Shown here: positions 12,296 through 21,700 of the stretch, piece after piece | How the letters are laid out: every line of letters starts with the position of its first letter | Numbering within the stretch: position 1 is the first letter of the stretch | Origin: Heterocephalus glaber | Lineage: Eukaryota > Chordata > Mammalia > Rodentia > Bathyergidae | Assembly: GCF_000247695.1 (NCBI RefSeq) | Contig: NW_004624734.1 | Location: 39,861,701-39,925,700 of the forward strand | Length of the DNA stretch: 64,000 nt | Reading direction: 5' to 3' | Made by a program: the position numbers and the translations under genes | The notes under the pieces: model-generated | The model's input: the letters and a program-made list of their open reading frames with translations, nothing else | Database searches by the model: none | Told to the model about the DNA's origin: nothing

Positions 12296-12424
12296 TCTTT
12301 TATTTTGAGACGGGTCTTGCTAAATTGCCCGGGCTGTCCTTGAATGCCTGGGCTCAAGTCATCCTCTTGCAGAGGCAGAGGCCTCCTAACAGCTGGAACT
12401 GGAAGCATGAGCCATGATGTGTGG
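12296..12424 (-). mobile_element. B1-type SINE
   Basis: Minus-strand B1-type monomer: TTTTGAGACGGGTCTTGC, AATTGCCCGGGCTGTCC, GGGCTCAAGTCATCCTC and CATGAGCCATGATGTG. Confidence 0.8.
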
Positions 12425-13211
12425 CCAGAAATCAATTCTGAGGTGACAGCTCTGCACCCATCCATGCGTGCTGCCTGCCCCCCACTTCAGAGGTGAGAGG
12501 ACACCGCACTGCTCTCTGGACCTCAGCCTCTGGCCTGCGCCTGCTGTCACGCATCCAAGACCTCGCACTGAACTCTGCCATCTACAGAGGCCTCTCCTCT
12601 GGGTCATGAGCTCTGCTGCCCATTACCACTTCTCCTCCTCCTTGCATACTTCTAAAAGGAGATGTTTGGCCTGGGCCGCCTTGACTCCCCTTCTCCACAC
12701 CTGACTCCAGCCGCCTCCTCCATCACTGCCCAGCAGTGCTCTCCTAAAATGAAGCCAGGACTCCACTTCTGTCTCACGGAGACCTCATCCGTGCTTAACC
12801 TGCTGCCTATTCTGTTTTGAAACAGTCTCCTCTTTTTATTGTGGAACTTGGTGTAACTTAATTAGTGGAATAAATAGTGGCTTTAGGTCATCCAGAGAGA
12901 GTAACAAGGGAAGAAAAGCTCTAAGCCGGATGGGAGGGTTTACACTTTCAGGGGTGTGGTGGCCACGCGGTTTGTAGACTTAGGACCTGCAACTAGATAA
13001 CGCTGTGAGACCTTGACTGCTTCCTGGAGACTGTATCAAGCAGACTGGCAATTCAGCAGGGCAGGGAGGTGGAACACAACCACAGGATAAAGAGAACTGT
13101 TTATTCATTTACCTTATTTTTTAAAAGATGTAGTAGAAAGTGGATCACCCTATGGGAACTTTCAGACAATGCTGGAATTTCCTCTCCTGGGATATAAGAA
13201 ATAGAGATGCT
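12425..13211. other. Intergenic, possibly L2-derived
   Basis: The C-rich stretch at about 12,530-12,820, with TCTCCTAAAATGAAGCC and GTGCTTAACCTGCTGCC, resembles the region before the L2 3' end, but the match is weak. No coding gene is seen. Confidence 0.35.
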
Positions 13212-13388
13212 AAGCCTGACAGTGAAAGCCTGTCATCCCAGCACTCTGGGAGGCTGAGGCAGGAGGGTTACAAGTCTGTGCCCAGCTTAGGCAACTTAGT
13301 AATTTAGTGAGATCCTGTCTCAAAATAAAAAAAGGGCAGGGGATGGAGCTCAGTGCACGGTCCTGGGTTTGATCCCTCCCAGTACTGC
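13212..13388 (+). mobile_element. B1-dID composite SINE
   Basis: The B1 body has CATCCCAGCACTCTGGGAGG and GAGATCCTGTCTCAAAATAA. It is followed by a degenerate ID tail, GGGATGGAGCTCAGTG and GGTTTGATCCCTCCCAG. Confidence 0.88.
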
Positions 13389-14569
13389 TGCAAGTGTGTG
13401 TGGAGGGAATTCAAGTCACTTGGGTCTCCCTTGGTATTCTATAACAGCTAAAGCTTCCAACCTGCATTCACTCAACAAAGTAGAATCAATTTTTTATTAT
13501 TAAAATAATACTACTTTTTAATTTTAGTGTGAGGCTTGTAAAGCACAATTTGGTGCTTGATTATATGGAGACTACTGGCTATTTTGTTTATTACTCCTAA
13601 GTAATATGTCCCACAGCAGACTCCAAATGCTTTGACATAAGGACCCTTAACATGTTCCTCTCTCCTGTGCTCAGTGTAGGGCTGAACAGCTGGGAGATGC
13701 TTTTTAAAACTCCTATCGTTCAACAAGCATTTTAACTTTCCAGGTTTCAATGGATTTTGAATGACTCCTGAATACAACATATTAGCATACTAGGTGTGGA
13801 AGTGAATAGGAAAATATTTAAGTTATTTGCATTTTATGAGCTGCAGAAGTAGGCACACTTCCCTGGGAGGGTTTAAACAAAGTGAAATGGTTCCACACCC
13901 TCCTCAGGAATGTTGTACCAACTTAGATACAAAAGTCAGGGATCTAGACAATACTTAGAGATAACTGAATTATTAGAAATATAATAGCTCACCTTACAGT
14001 TCACCTCCTTAAGCCAAATACTCCATAGGTCCTTGACTGTCAATACCTGCTGGGTCCACTAGGACCTGGGACAGGCAAGTAACGAGAAAAGAAAAATACT
14101 CACATATAGTACAGTCTACTTTTCTTCTTACTGGTTTTTCCGCCAGCTAGAGAGATATTTAAAGGCTGTGAAACTCTCCAATCTTTTTTCTTGCTTTCTT
14201 TTCCCATTCTCCCAGCTGCACATCTTTTATTATTCATGCATATTGTTTATATAGATCACTAGATCTCATTTTGGCAAATTCCTATGTGAACATAATATAC
14301 TTTGACCATTTCCCCTCCAGTAGCCCTCCCCTACAGTCTGTTTCTTTTTTAAGGGTCATTTTATTTTTAGAGAACTTTCCAGTTTTCTTAGTTATACAGT
14401 CAGCCTGGGGCATCTGATCAGAAAATCATTTTCCCTTTAAAAAAAAAAAGCTAGAATTTGGCCGCAGGGTCGAATTCGACAGAGATTTACTAGCGTCCTT
14501 CCCTGGGCTCTACAAACTGTGGCTGAAAGTTGAGCGCAAAGGGGTCCATAAGTTAACCTACAAAGATAA
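13389..14569. other. Intergenic upstream of TMEM30B
   Basis: About 1.2 kb of AT-rich DNA immediately upstream of the CpG island. No repeat is recognised with confidence and no coding gene is seen. It may hold upstream regulatory sequence of TMEM30B, but nothing specific is shown. Confidence 0.4.
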
Positions 14570-14779
14570 ACGGATCTGGAGCCCTGCCTCCTTCTAAATA
14601 AAGACGATCACGACCATAGATCTTCAAGCCTCCTGCACCACACTGCCAGTTCTCAGTGGAACCTGCTGAATACTGAAGCGCCTGAAACTTGGGGACACTG
14701 GCCAGTCCACGGGGAAGGCGGAAGAGACGGTGGCACCTGAGCAAGGTGGGAGCCACCCCGCAGGAGCCTGGGGCCGCCC

Positions 14780-14927
14780 GGTCCCGGGGCGGAGGGGAGC
14801 AGGACGCTGGCCCGCAGCGGCCAGGTGAGCAGGAGAAGCCCCGCCCCACGCACCTCGGAATGGGCGGGGCCGCGGCCTCACCTGCGCGCGGCGGAAGCGG
14901 CCGGCGGTCGGAGTGTCCGGGGCCGCC
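14780..14927 (+). promoter_or_regulatory. TMEM30B proximal promoter / 5' UTR with GC boxes
   Basis: GC-box (Sp/KLF-type) sequences are visible at 14,786-14,792 (GGGGCGG), 14,839-14,847 (CCCCGCCCC, reverse orientation) and 14,862-14,870 (GGGCGGGGC). No TATA box is near, as expected for a CpG-island promoter. The transcription start cannot be placed from sequence alone, so the split between promoter and 5' UTR is unknown. Confidence 0.6.
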
Positions 14928-14931
14928 ATGA
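14860..14931 (+). CDS. Upstream ORF (23 codons) overlapping the TMEM30B start
   Basis: An ATG at 14,860 has a G at -3 and a G at +4, a good initiation context. It opens a 23-codon frame that stops at TGA 14,929-14,931. The stop shares two bases with the TMEM30B ATG (14,928-14,930), giving an ATGA overlap. The peptide is rich in Gly, Ala, Arg and Pro and resembles no domain. If transcription starts upstream of 14,860, this uORF would reduce or couple translation of TMEM30B by termination-reinitiation. Whether it is in the mRNA is not known. Confidence 0.45.
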   Translation: MGGAAASPARGGSGRRSECPGPP

Positions 14932-15986
14932 CCTGGAGCGCAGCGGCGCGGCGCGCGCAACAGCCCGACAACACCGCGTTCACGCAGCAGCGCCTCCCCG
15001 CCTGGCATCCGCTGCTGTCGGCCGGCATCGCGCTGCCGCTCTTCTTCTGCGCGGGCCTGGCCTTCCTGGGGCTGGGCCTGGGACTGTACTACTCGTCCAA
15101 CGCCATCCGGGAGCTGGAGCACGACTACACTGGCGACGCGGCGGGCAGCTGCACCGTGTGCGCCGCCGAGGGCCAGGGCCGCGCGCCGCCGCCCCGCTGC
15201 TTGTGCGCTTGGCACTTCACGCTGGCCGAGCGCTTCCCGGGGCCCGTGTACCTCTACTACGAGCTGACGGACTTCTACCAGAACAACCGGCGCTACAGCG
15301 TGTCCCGCGACAACGCGCAGCTCAGCGGGCTCCCGGACTCGCTGCGCCACCCGACCAACGAGTGCGCCCCCTACCAGTTCGCCCGCGGCCTGCCCGTGGC
15401 GCCCTGCGGCGCCATCGCCAACAGCCTCTTCAACGACACCTTCACGCTGTGGCACCAGCGCCAGCCCGGCGCGCCCTACGTGGAGGTGCCGCTGGACCGC
15501 GCCGCCATCGCCTGGTGGACCGACTACCACGTCAAGTTCCGCAACCCGCCGCTTGTCAACGGCAGCCTGGCGCTCGCCTTCCAGGGCACCGCGCCGCCCC
15601 CCAACTGGCCCCGGCCGGTCTACGAGCTGAGCCCCGACCCCAATAACACTGGCTTCGTCAACCAGGACTTCGTGGTGTGGATGCGCACGGCGGCGCTGCC
15701 CACCTTCCGAAAGCTGTACGCGCGCATCCGCCAGGGCAACTACTCGGCCGGGCTGCCCAGCGGCGCCTACCGCGTGGACATCGCCTACAACTACCCGGTG
15801 CGCACCTTCGGCGGCCACAAGCTGCTCGTGTTCAGCAACGTCTCGTGGATGGGCGGCAAGAATCCTTTCCTGGGCATCGCCTACCTGGTCGTGGGCTCCC
15901 TCTGCATCGTCGTGGGCTTCGTCATGCTGGCCGTCTACATTCGCTACCAGGACCAGGACGACGACAACGACAACGACGAGGAGTGA
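14928..15986 (+). CDS. TMEM30B: TMEM30B / CDC50B, P4-ATPase flippase beta subunit
   Basis: Single-exon gene of 352 codons. CDC50 proteins bind P4-ATPases, are needed for their exit from the endoplasmic reticulum, and support aminophospholipid flipping to the cytoplasmic leaflet. The layout fits the family: a short cytosolic N terminus, TM1 at about residues 28-55, a large lumenal domain, TM2 at about 313-337 and an acidic cytosolic tail. The lumenal domain has cysteines at 75, 78, 91, 93, 146 and 160, enough for three disulfides, and sequons at N169, N211, N239, N271 and N304. Recognisable family blocks are [27 protein letters not shown] and [14 protein letters not shown]. The start at 14,928 is chosen for its GCCGCCATGA context and the MTWS N terminus. 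An in-frame GTG at 14,913 is less likely. The frame is intact. Confidence 0.98.
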   Translation: MTWSAAARRAQQPDNTAFTQQRLPAWHPLLSAGIALPLFFCAGLAFLGLGLGLYYSSNAIRELEHDYTGDAAGSCTVCAAEGQGRAPPPRCLCAWHFTLAERFPGPVYLYYELTDFYQNNRRYSVSRDNAQLSGLPDSLRHPTNECAPYQFARGLPVAPCGAIANSLFNDTFTLWHQRQPGAPYVEVPLDRAAIAWWTDYHVKFRNPPLVNGSLALAFQGTAPPPNWPRPVYELSPDPNNTGFVNQDFVVWMRTAALPTFRKLYARIRQGNYSAGLPSGAYRVDIAYNYPVRTFGGHKLLVFSNVSWMGGKNPFLGIAYLVVGSLCIVVGFVMLAVYIRYQDQDDDNDNDEE

Positions 15987-17160
15987 GGCCAGCTCCCCCG
16001 GACCCTTCCGGCTTCCTGCCGGGGTCTTGAGAGCTCCTAGGGCGTCCCGCATCGCCCCTCACCCAGTGTCGAGCTCGCCTCACTTTGCCTACTGTTGTGG
16101 ATGAGGGGCCCAGAGAAAGGAGTTCTCTTCCTCGCCGGGCTGCCAGACTCTCCGGCTGGGCCGGGCCTTTTGGAGCAGAGGGAGACCTCGCAAATTCTCC
16201 ATCTGCTTCATGACTTAGCACTTGACATGTCAGGTTCTTAAAGAATGTAGAATTCCAGGGTTCGAGGGACCCTGGAGACTCCTATTCGACCCTAATGGGA
16301 CAAGTGATTGAGAGACCTGGTGATGCTCTTATTTAATGTCAGGCAGCAGCGCTGGTCTTGGGGGGGTGGGTGTAGGGTCCAGTGGGTGGTTGAGACAGAG
16401 AATGCAGCCCACAGTTGCGCTGCAGAAACAGGTGGGGAGAACATGCACGTTACCAGTAGATTAGGAGGCACCAACCCCCAGGTTTCTGACATACCAAGGC
16501 TTGCATGAATCACTCCAGATCGTGTTTAACAAGATCCTCTGGAGTTTCCTGTATTCCCTCAAATTTGGGGGTTGCACTCTTGGCCCGAAGAAGCAGTAAT
16601 CTGAGTTCAACCCGAGGGCGCTTTGTCAGCTAGTCGTTTGTTCCTATGGGCGGTGCGAGCGTACCGCGTCGGACTTGGTTGGTCTGGCTCTGCCCTAAAC
16701 AGAGGAAGCTCTGTCTGTGGAGTGCGTGGGGAAAGGTGCTATCCTAGAAGACTTGTTGGCAAACGGATTTGCCCCAGGGTTTGTGTCAGCTCATGCAATG
16801 TTTGGGTGTAAAACAGACTGCCAGATGCTGTGTAGAAACTCGAAAAGGCCAGTTTGCTTGGCTCAGGGGGGATGTTTTAACTTTTTTTTTTTGGTACCGG
16901 GGATCAAACTCAGGTCCTTGCACAGCAGGCGGTGAAACCACTGAGCTAAATCCCCGGCCCATGGGATGTTTTAACTTTAAAGCCAGAGTTAGGAGGAATC
17001 TTAGAGGGGACGGCATCCCCTGAGGTCATACCTCTGTCTCCTGACAATCCTCTGTCCTCTTTTGTCGTCTGGTTTCTTTTTTCTTTTTTTTTTTTTAATG
17101 TTCAAGAGGAAGGGCTTCATTCATGCCTTATCTCTTAGACCTGAAATAAAAGGTCTTTAT
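15987..17160 (+). other. Probable TMEM30B 3' UTR (proximal part)
   Basis: Non-coding sequence in the transcript direction after the TMEM30B stop. The first AATAAA is at 17,145-17,150. Further candidate poly(A) signals are AATAAA at 17,889-17,894 and ATTAAA at 19,009-19,014. The human TMEM30B transcript has, as I recall, a 3' UTR of a few kilobases, so the later signals are as plausible as the first. An ID SINE sits inside this segment. Confidence 0.45.
16885..16962 (-). mobile_element. Young ID-type SINE with perfect target duplication
   Basis: Minus-strand ID of the GGTACC subtype, flanked by an exact 16-base direct repeat GGGATGTTTTAACTTT at 16,869-16,884 and 16,963-16,978. It lacks several bases in the middle (around GGTCCTTGCACAGCAGGC) compared with other copies here. 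The perfect duplication indicates a recent insertion, and it probably lies in the TMEM30B 3' UTR. Confidence 0.93.
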
Positions 17161-19869
17161 ATTTATGGTCTCAAATGAAACATGTTTGTTTCTAGTAATC
17201 ATGTTTATTACATGATTCCTCTAGTAATCACGAGGAATATAATCTTATGTGTAAACTAGAATTTTAGGGTTATTTGAACCTTTGAGGTAACGTTAAAACC
17301 AATCAATTGATTTTATTGATTGACTAAAATCAATCAGTATGTATAAAGTAGAGTAATAGAATATTTTTATACAAAAACCCTTTTAAGGCCAGAGAACTTA
17401 AAAGTAAAACCCTTAGTTGTTACCATTTTACCAGTTTACTTGCTAAAAACGAAGAGTTGTTCATTAATTCATCAAAATTCTCTAATGCCTCCTATCTATT
17501 ACAGCTTTTTGTATTGACTACTGTTTATTCTCCATGGCACTGCAAGGTTTTGAAGAATGTTTTTTTTTTTTACTGGTCTAGTCTTAAATTGTATTGATTA
17601 GTTTGCATTGATTTTATTAGACTCATTTGTAATTCTTTGAAATTTATTGGTGGATGGACAACATGCATGTCATTTAGGTCTGTCTCATTGGGATCTTCTA
17701 GGAGTGATTTAAGTTGAATAAGAGTACTTACTATATTTTCTATCATGTAATTTGAGAGCAGCATATAGTTTGCTAATATTTTTAAAAATTGTCGCTATAA
17801 AATTTCAAATAAGACCCTAAGTCCTAAGGTATTCTGATTAAATTATTGAATACTGCTCCAAACCTTATTTTCTGCAGTTCTAAAAGAGAATAAAGGTTAT
17901 GTTTGTCTCTGGTTTATTACCATGTTTGCTTAGTTCTTTTGAACTGCGATCTTAAAGGTACAAACACTACTAGCTGTTTTCCGCATTTGTTAATTGCAGA
18001 TTTATAATGCAATAAGAAAATATTTCAGAATAAGGCTCAAAGTGAACTCAGTCTTTCATCATTAACTTCCTACAACAGAATTTGAACTTGTAGCAGCATC
18101 GACATGCAGACAAATTAGATGACCCTCACTAATATTTGAATTTGATAAATGTGGTTGATATTTAAAAATTTTTGGTATTGATAGGTATCGAAGAATATGA
18201 TCGTAATATTGCTTCTCTGTGTGTTTTACTCAAATTGTAAACTTCAGTTAATTGTTGGGTATTTGGGACAACAAAGCAGCAGAAACATTAAAAATGAAAA
18301 TGTGAACTATTTTCCTGCAATGACCCCGGTGGCTTGTAGCATACTGTCTAGTGTCTCAGGATTCCAGTTGAAAGCAAGTCCCATGTTTTCCGGTACCTGT
18401 TCCCTAACCAGAGGCGTGTCTTCTAAGCCTGAGAAGGAAGGGAGCTAAATTGGAAATGAGCTTTGACCTACCTGGTGAAATTAAAGCGCAAACAAGAGAG
18501 AGTACTAAGGTCAGCGAGAGGGCCCCAACAGTAAAAGAACAAGAAGGATACTCCAGATGTCTCCATCATCAAATCAGCAACTTGCTGATGACTCAGCTGT
18601 TAAAAATCAGAGGGACAGTAACAGTCTGGAGCTTTCTGGAGAGCAGACATCGCTGGGTACTATGTAACTGCAGCCTTCCTGCCCCACTTTCAGTCTGCTG
18701 CCCTGTTCTGTCGTGGGTGACCTCAGCGATCTTGAGTAACTTCTCAAAGGTGAGCTGGTGGGAGAGCCACAATCAACCAGTTCCTTATACGCCCCCAGAT
18801 GCAAGTCAGTAGTTACTGTAATACAAGTAAATTCCCTCCTCCTTTATTTTCACTGGACATTTCTTTGCATCCCAGATGGTTTTTGTACATAAAATACAGC
18901 TGGCTGATCTTAGATGGCAAATTAAAAACAAAATTTAACTTTATCTTCTCCCCCAGGAAAATTTCACTTAATTCCCTCCAACAAAAACAGAGTTGTTTTT
19001 AAAGAGTCATTAAAAAGGTCTTAGCAAATCTGACTGGACACATTAAGGTCCCAAAGAGATCTTACACGAGAGTAGCACTTCAGAAAGATTTTGCAAAATT
19101 TTCTAACAATTTTCTGATTATTGATGCTAGACATGCAGCCCTCTTCCACACTTCACTGATAGTAATAATGTGTATTCAAGGGTGCGTACTCCCCATACTT
19201 GGCCACCTTGTATGGTCCCCATTAGTGCTCCACATGTCCACCCCGTCACCAGCATCCTTTACTTAATGTACCAAGTTCACACATGGCAGAGAAAAATCCC
19301 GTTGGGCCATGAAATCCAACACAGACTGTTTAGGGATTGCACAGAGCAGAGGAAGAAAAAGGGAAAGATACAGAAGGCATTTTCCTAGGTCAGAGAAGTG
19401 CCCAGAAAGCAAAGGTTCATAGGAAAGCCCATCTCGCAAGGCAGAGCGCGCTAGCCCAGCTCACTGGTGACAAAGTTTTGAGAAATTTGGCAAGTGGATG
19501 GTGACTCACCTTCTGAACCCCTTCCCTTGTCTTTTTGATCAATCTGTGATTTATCTTTTTCCTTAGAAGCAAAAGGTATTACTGTCAAGACCCTCATCTA
19601 ATAGCCTTGCCCTGTGCACAGAGGTCATAACTAAGTTCCCATTAAAGTGGATGGAACCTTACATTACCGATGAAAACTGTAAGTGATGTCATTAATAATG
19701 ATACTTTGTTCTTCTAAAAGGCCTTTGTTCTGAAAGTCCAAGGTGCTTAACACTACGTGATCTTATTAATCTTATCTATCAAAATGTATGAGCTTTTAGA
19801 AAGTCATCAAGACCAAGGAGGTAGAAATGTATTCCTTTCCAATGTGCTCAGTTTGTTCAGAACTTGATA
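17161..19869. other. AT-rich, repeat-free stretch; possible distal 3' UTR
   Basis: About 2.7 kb with almost no recognisable repeats, AT-rich at 17,100-18,250. It may be the distal TMEM30B 3' UTR up to a signal at 17,889 or 19,009, or plain intergenic DNA. ORFs of up to 120 codons (18,450-18,812) show no domain. Confidence 0.4.
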
Positions 19870-19884
19870 AAGTAAGTGGTATTC

Positions 19885-20250
19885 CAAGCCAGGCATAGTG
19901 GCACACACCTGTAATCCTAGCAATCTGGGAGGCTGAGACAGGAGAATCAGAGCACAAGTTCAAGCTCTGCCTGAGCAATATAGTGACTTATTGAGACTCT
20001 GTCTCAAAAAAATTTTTTAAAAAGGGGCAGAAGGGAGGAGGGAGAGGAGGGAAAGGGGACATCAAAAAGAATTAAGATGTGTTAAGATGTGTTATGGGCA
20101 TGTACCAACTCCGCATAATGAATGTAATACTATGTATTGCAAAAATGTACTAATGAAAATGAAGAAAAAATAATTTAAATAAAAGGGGGCTGGGGATACA
20201 GCTCAGTGAGAAGGCTCTGGATTCAATCCCCAGTGCCTCACTCTCCCCAA
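19885..20250 (+). mobile_element. B1-dID composite SINE split by an L1 tail
   Basis: The B1 body is at 19,885-20,028 (CCAGGCATAGTGGCACACAC, GAGACTCTGTCTCAAAAAAA). The ID-like tail resumes at about 20,185 (GGGGCTGGGGATACAGCTCA, GGATTCAATCCCCAGTGCC). The two halves are separated by an inserted L1 3' end. Target duplications AAGTAAGTGGTATTC (19,870) and AGGTAAGTGGTATTC (20,251) flank the whole. Confidence 0.88.
20029..20183 (+). mobile_element. 5'-truncated L1 3' end inserted in SINE
   Basis: A purine-rich start (AAGGGAGGAGGGAGAGGAGG) is followed by CATAATGAATGTAATACTAT, GCAAAAATGTACTAATG and an A-rich tail. The order and wording match the 3' end of the L1 at 3,780-3,930 (AATAATGAATGTAACTG, AAAATGTACCAATAAAC). 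It interrupts the B1-dID at the B1/ID junction. AAAAGGGGC-like sequence occurs on both sides and may be the target duplication. Confidence 0.72.
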
Positions 20251-20275
20251 AGGTAAGTGGTATTCTTTCTGTTTG

Positions 20276-20602
20276 GTTTTTAGTCTGTAATCCAGGCTGG
20301 CCTGGAACTCATTACAGTGGACCCTCAAGTTCTGACTGGCCTGACATACAAACAACTTGGGTTAATTAGATTAATGGGAGAGTCATCTGCCACTCGTAAT
20401 CTATAGCGTGTACCCAAGGAAACATCCAGATCTCAGCTGTATTGACTTACAACCATCTTGAGTTACAACAAGCCCTCAGGAACCAATTGAGGTCATAAGT
20501 CAAGGGTCCACTGTATTTAATCCCAGGCCAGCCTCAAACTTGCAGAGATCTTCCTCCTTCGGCCTTCTGAGTGCTGGGATTACAGGTATATGTGGCCAGT
20601 GA
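20276..20602 (-). mobile_element. B1-type SINE split by a DNA transposon
   Basis: Minus-strand B1: TAATCCAGGCTGGCCTGGAA at 20,289-20,308 is resumed after the insert by CAGGCCAGCCTCAAACTTGC and GAGTGCTGGGATTACAGG. It ends near 20,600. Target duplications GTAAGTGGTATTCTTT (20,253) and GTAAGTAGTATTCTTT (20,605) flank it. This repeats the target of the preceding SINE. Confidence 0.85.
20315..20513. mobile_element. Tigger/TcMar-like MITE, 199 bp, nested in B1
   Basis: It begins CAGTGGACCCTCAAGTTCTG and, read from the other end, CAGTGGACCCTTGACTTATG. The inverted termini match at about 18 of 22 positions. The flanks are TA on both sides (20,313-20,314 and 20,514-20,515), the target duplication of Tc1/mariner/pogo transposons. 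The inside has no ORF and contains GACTTACAACC and GAGTTACAAC phrases typical of Tigger-like non-autonomous elements. It divides a B1 SINE exactly, so it transposed after B1 had inserted. Confidence 0.82.
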
Positions 20603-20824
20603 AAGTAAGTAGTATTCTTTAAAAAACCTGAGGCTGTAAGTCTTTAGGGATTAAGGCTTCTCTCTTCAACATAATTTGCGAATAACTGCATAATAGTATT
20701 TCTCAAGTTTTTCTTAAAGGAGAAAATTAGCTCGTGTATTCACTTTCATGAATCTATGAGACTATCACTGTACATCACACGTATCAGTGGCAGTCTCCTT
20801 TGACCCCGTCTTCTCTCCACACTT

Positions 20825-21700
20825 ACAGTTCCAGCTGCCCCTTAGACACAGCCAGGTGTCCAGCAGGCATCATTGCGTCCTGGGTGGTCAGTATCAAATC
20901 ACTGGCCTCTCCTCCAAACCCGTCCCATTTGCTTAGAAGTAGTCCTTCCTGTCCTCAGTCACCCAGCCAAACCTAGAGCTGCCTGCTTCTCTCCCCACTT
21001 CATTTCTTTCCCCATGCACTGTCCTCAAATCCTGGTCCTTCTGTATCCTACAAGCACTCCGGGGCAGGTCCTCCTTTACCACCTTCCTGCGGAGGCTTGG
21101 GTAGTTTTCATCTGGAAGTTGGAGGACTTCCTAAACAGGGCTCCAGTGGATTCCCCATTAGAGAACCACGAAGGATCCCAGACACAAATCTCACCATGAT
21201 ATCCCTCATCTTAAGGTCAGCGGGGTCTAGGTACACCCCCCCGGGGGAGGGTCTGTTCCTTAGCAGGACCTGCAGAGGTTCCAGAGTGGGCCTGCCTCTA
21301 AATCTCCACCCACTTCCTCCAGCACCCACTGACCTCCAGCAATGCCGTGCAGCCGGCAGAGGCCTCAGCCCGCGTCTGCTCCTGTCCTGGCTCATGCTGC
21401 TCTCACTCACCTGACCTCCAGATCTACTCCCTCATCCTCTCCAAAGTCCTGGCTCAGTGTTTTGTCCTCTGTGAGGCCTTCTGATGCCCTGCTTGCTTTT
21501 CTGCTTCTTGTCCTCAGCCTCATCTTACCCCGCTGTCTCAAAATTGATTATTTGCTTTTCCATCTCCATATCTGGACTGTTAATTTCATGGGAGCTGAGA
21601 TTTTTTCTCCCTTGGTTTCACTGTTTCCTGTGCCAAATACCAGCACCAGTCTATGGTGGATCCCCAAGCATTATTTGCTCAGTGACAGTTCAGTAACTGG
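20825..21700 (+). repeat. L2 LINE remnant, approximate
   Basis: A C-rich region whose end (about 21,380-21,700) follows the order of the L2 3' end: CCTCTGTGAGGCCTTCTGAT, a stretch like the atypical TTATTTGCTTTTCC, CTGGACTGTTAATTTCATGG, CCAAATACCAGCACC and CAGTGACAGTTCAGTAACTG. The part before 21,060 is also L2-like. The middle (21,100-21,330) is uncertain. ORFs here are old and meaningless. Confidence 0.55.

Larger units (their letters stand above)
14570..16150. promoter_or_regulatory. CpG island covering TMEM30B promoter and CDS
   Basis: The base composition changes sharply from AT-rich flanks to GC-rich DNA dense in CpG, most strongly at 14,690-15,990. It contains the whole TMEM30B reading frame and about 350 bases before it. 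CpG islands of this kind mark broadly or epithelially active promoters in mammals. The edges are judged by eye. Confidence 0.85.

Noticed and set aside
14469..14480. Palindrome GTCGAATTCGAC next to an A run, looking like a cloning linker or vector joint
   Set aside because: The sequence continues smoothly into the TMEM30B promoter, no further vector sequence is seen, and a 12-base palindrome with one EcoRI site can occur by chance.
14913..14927. Possible GTG start extending TMEM30B by five residues
   Set aside because: The ATG at 14,928 has an excellent context and gives the family N terminus. GTG starts are rare in mammals.
14825..15646. 273-codon + strand ORF in another frame over TMEM30B
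   Set aside because: Arg/Ala-rich frame-shifted reading of the same GC-rich sequence, with no recognisable domain.
14553..16052. 499-codon ORF on the minus strand opposite TMEM30B
   Set aside because: It is a shadow of the GC-rich TMEM30B frame. The product is Ala/Arg/Gly/Val-rich without a domain, while the + strand gene is a clear family member.
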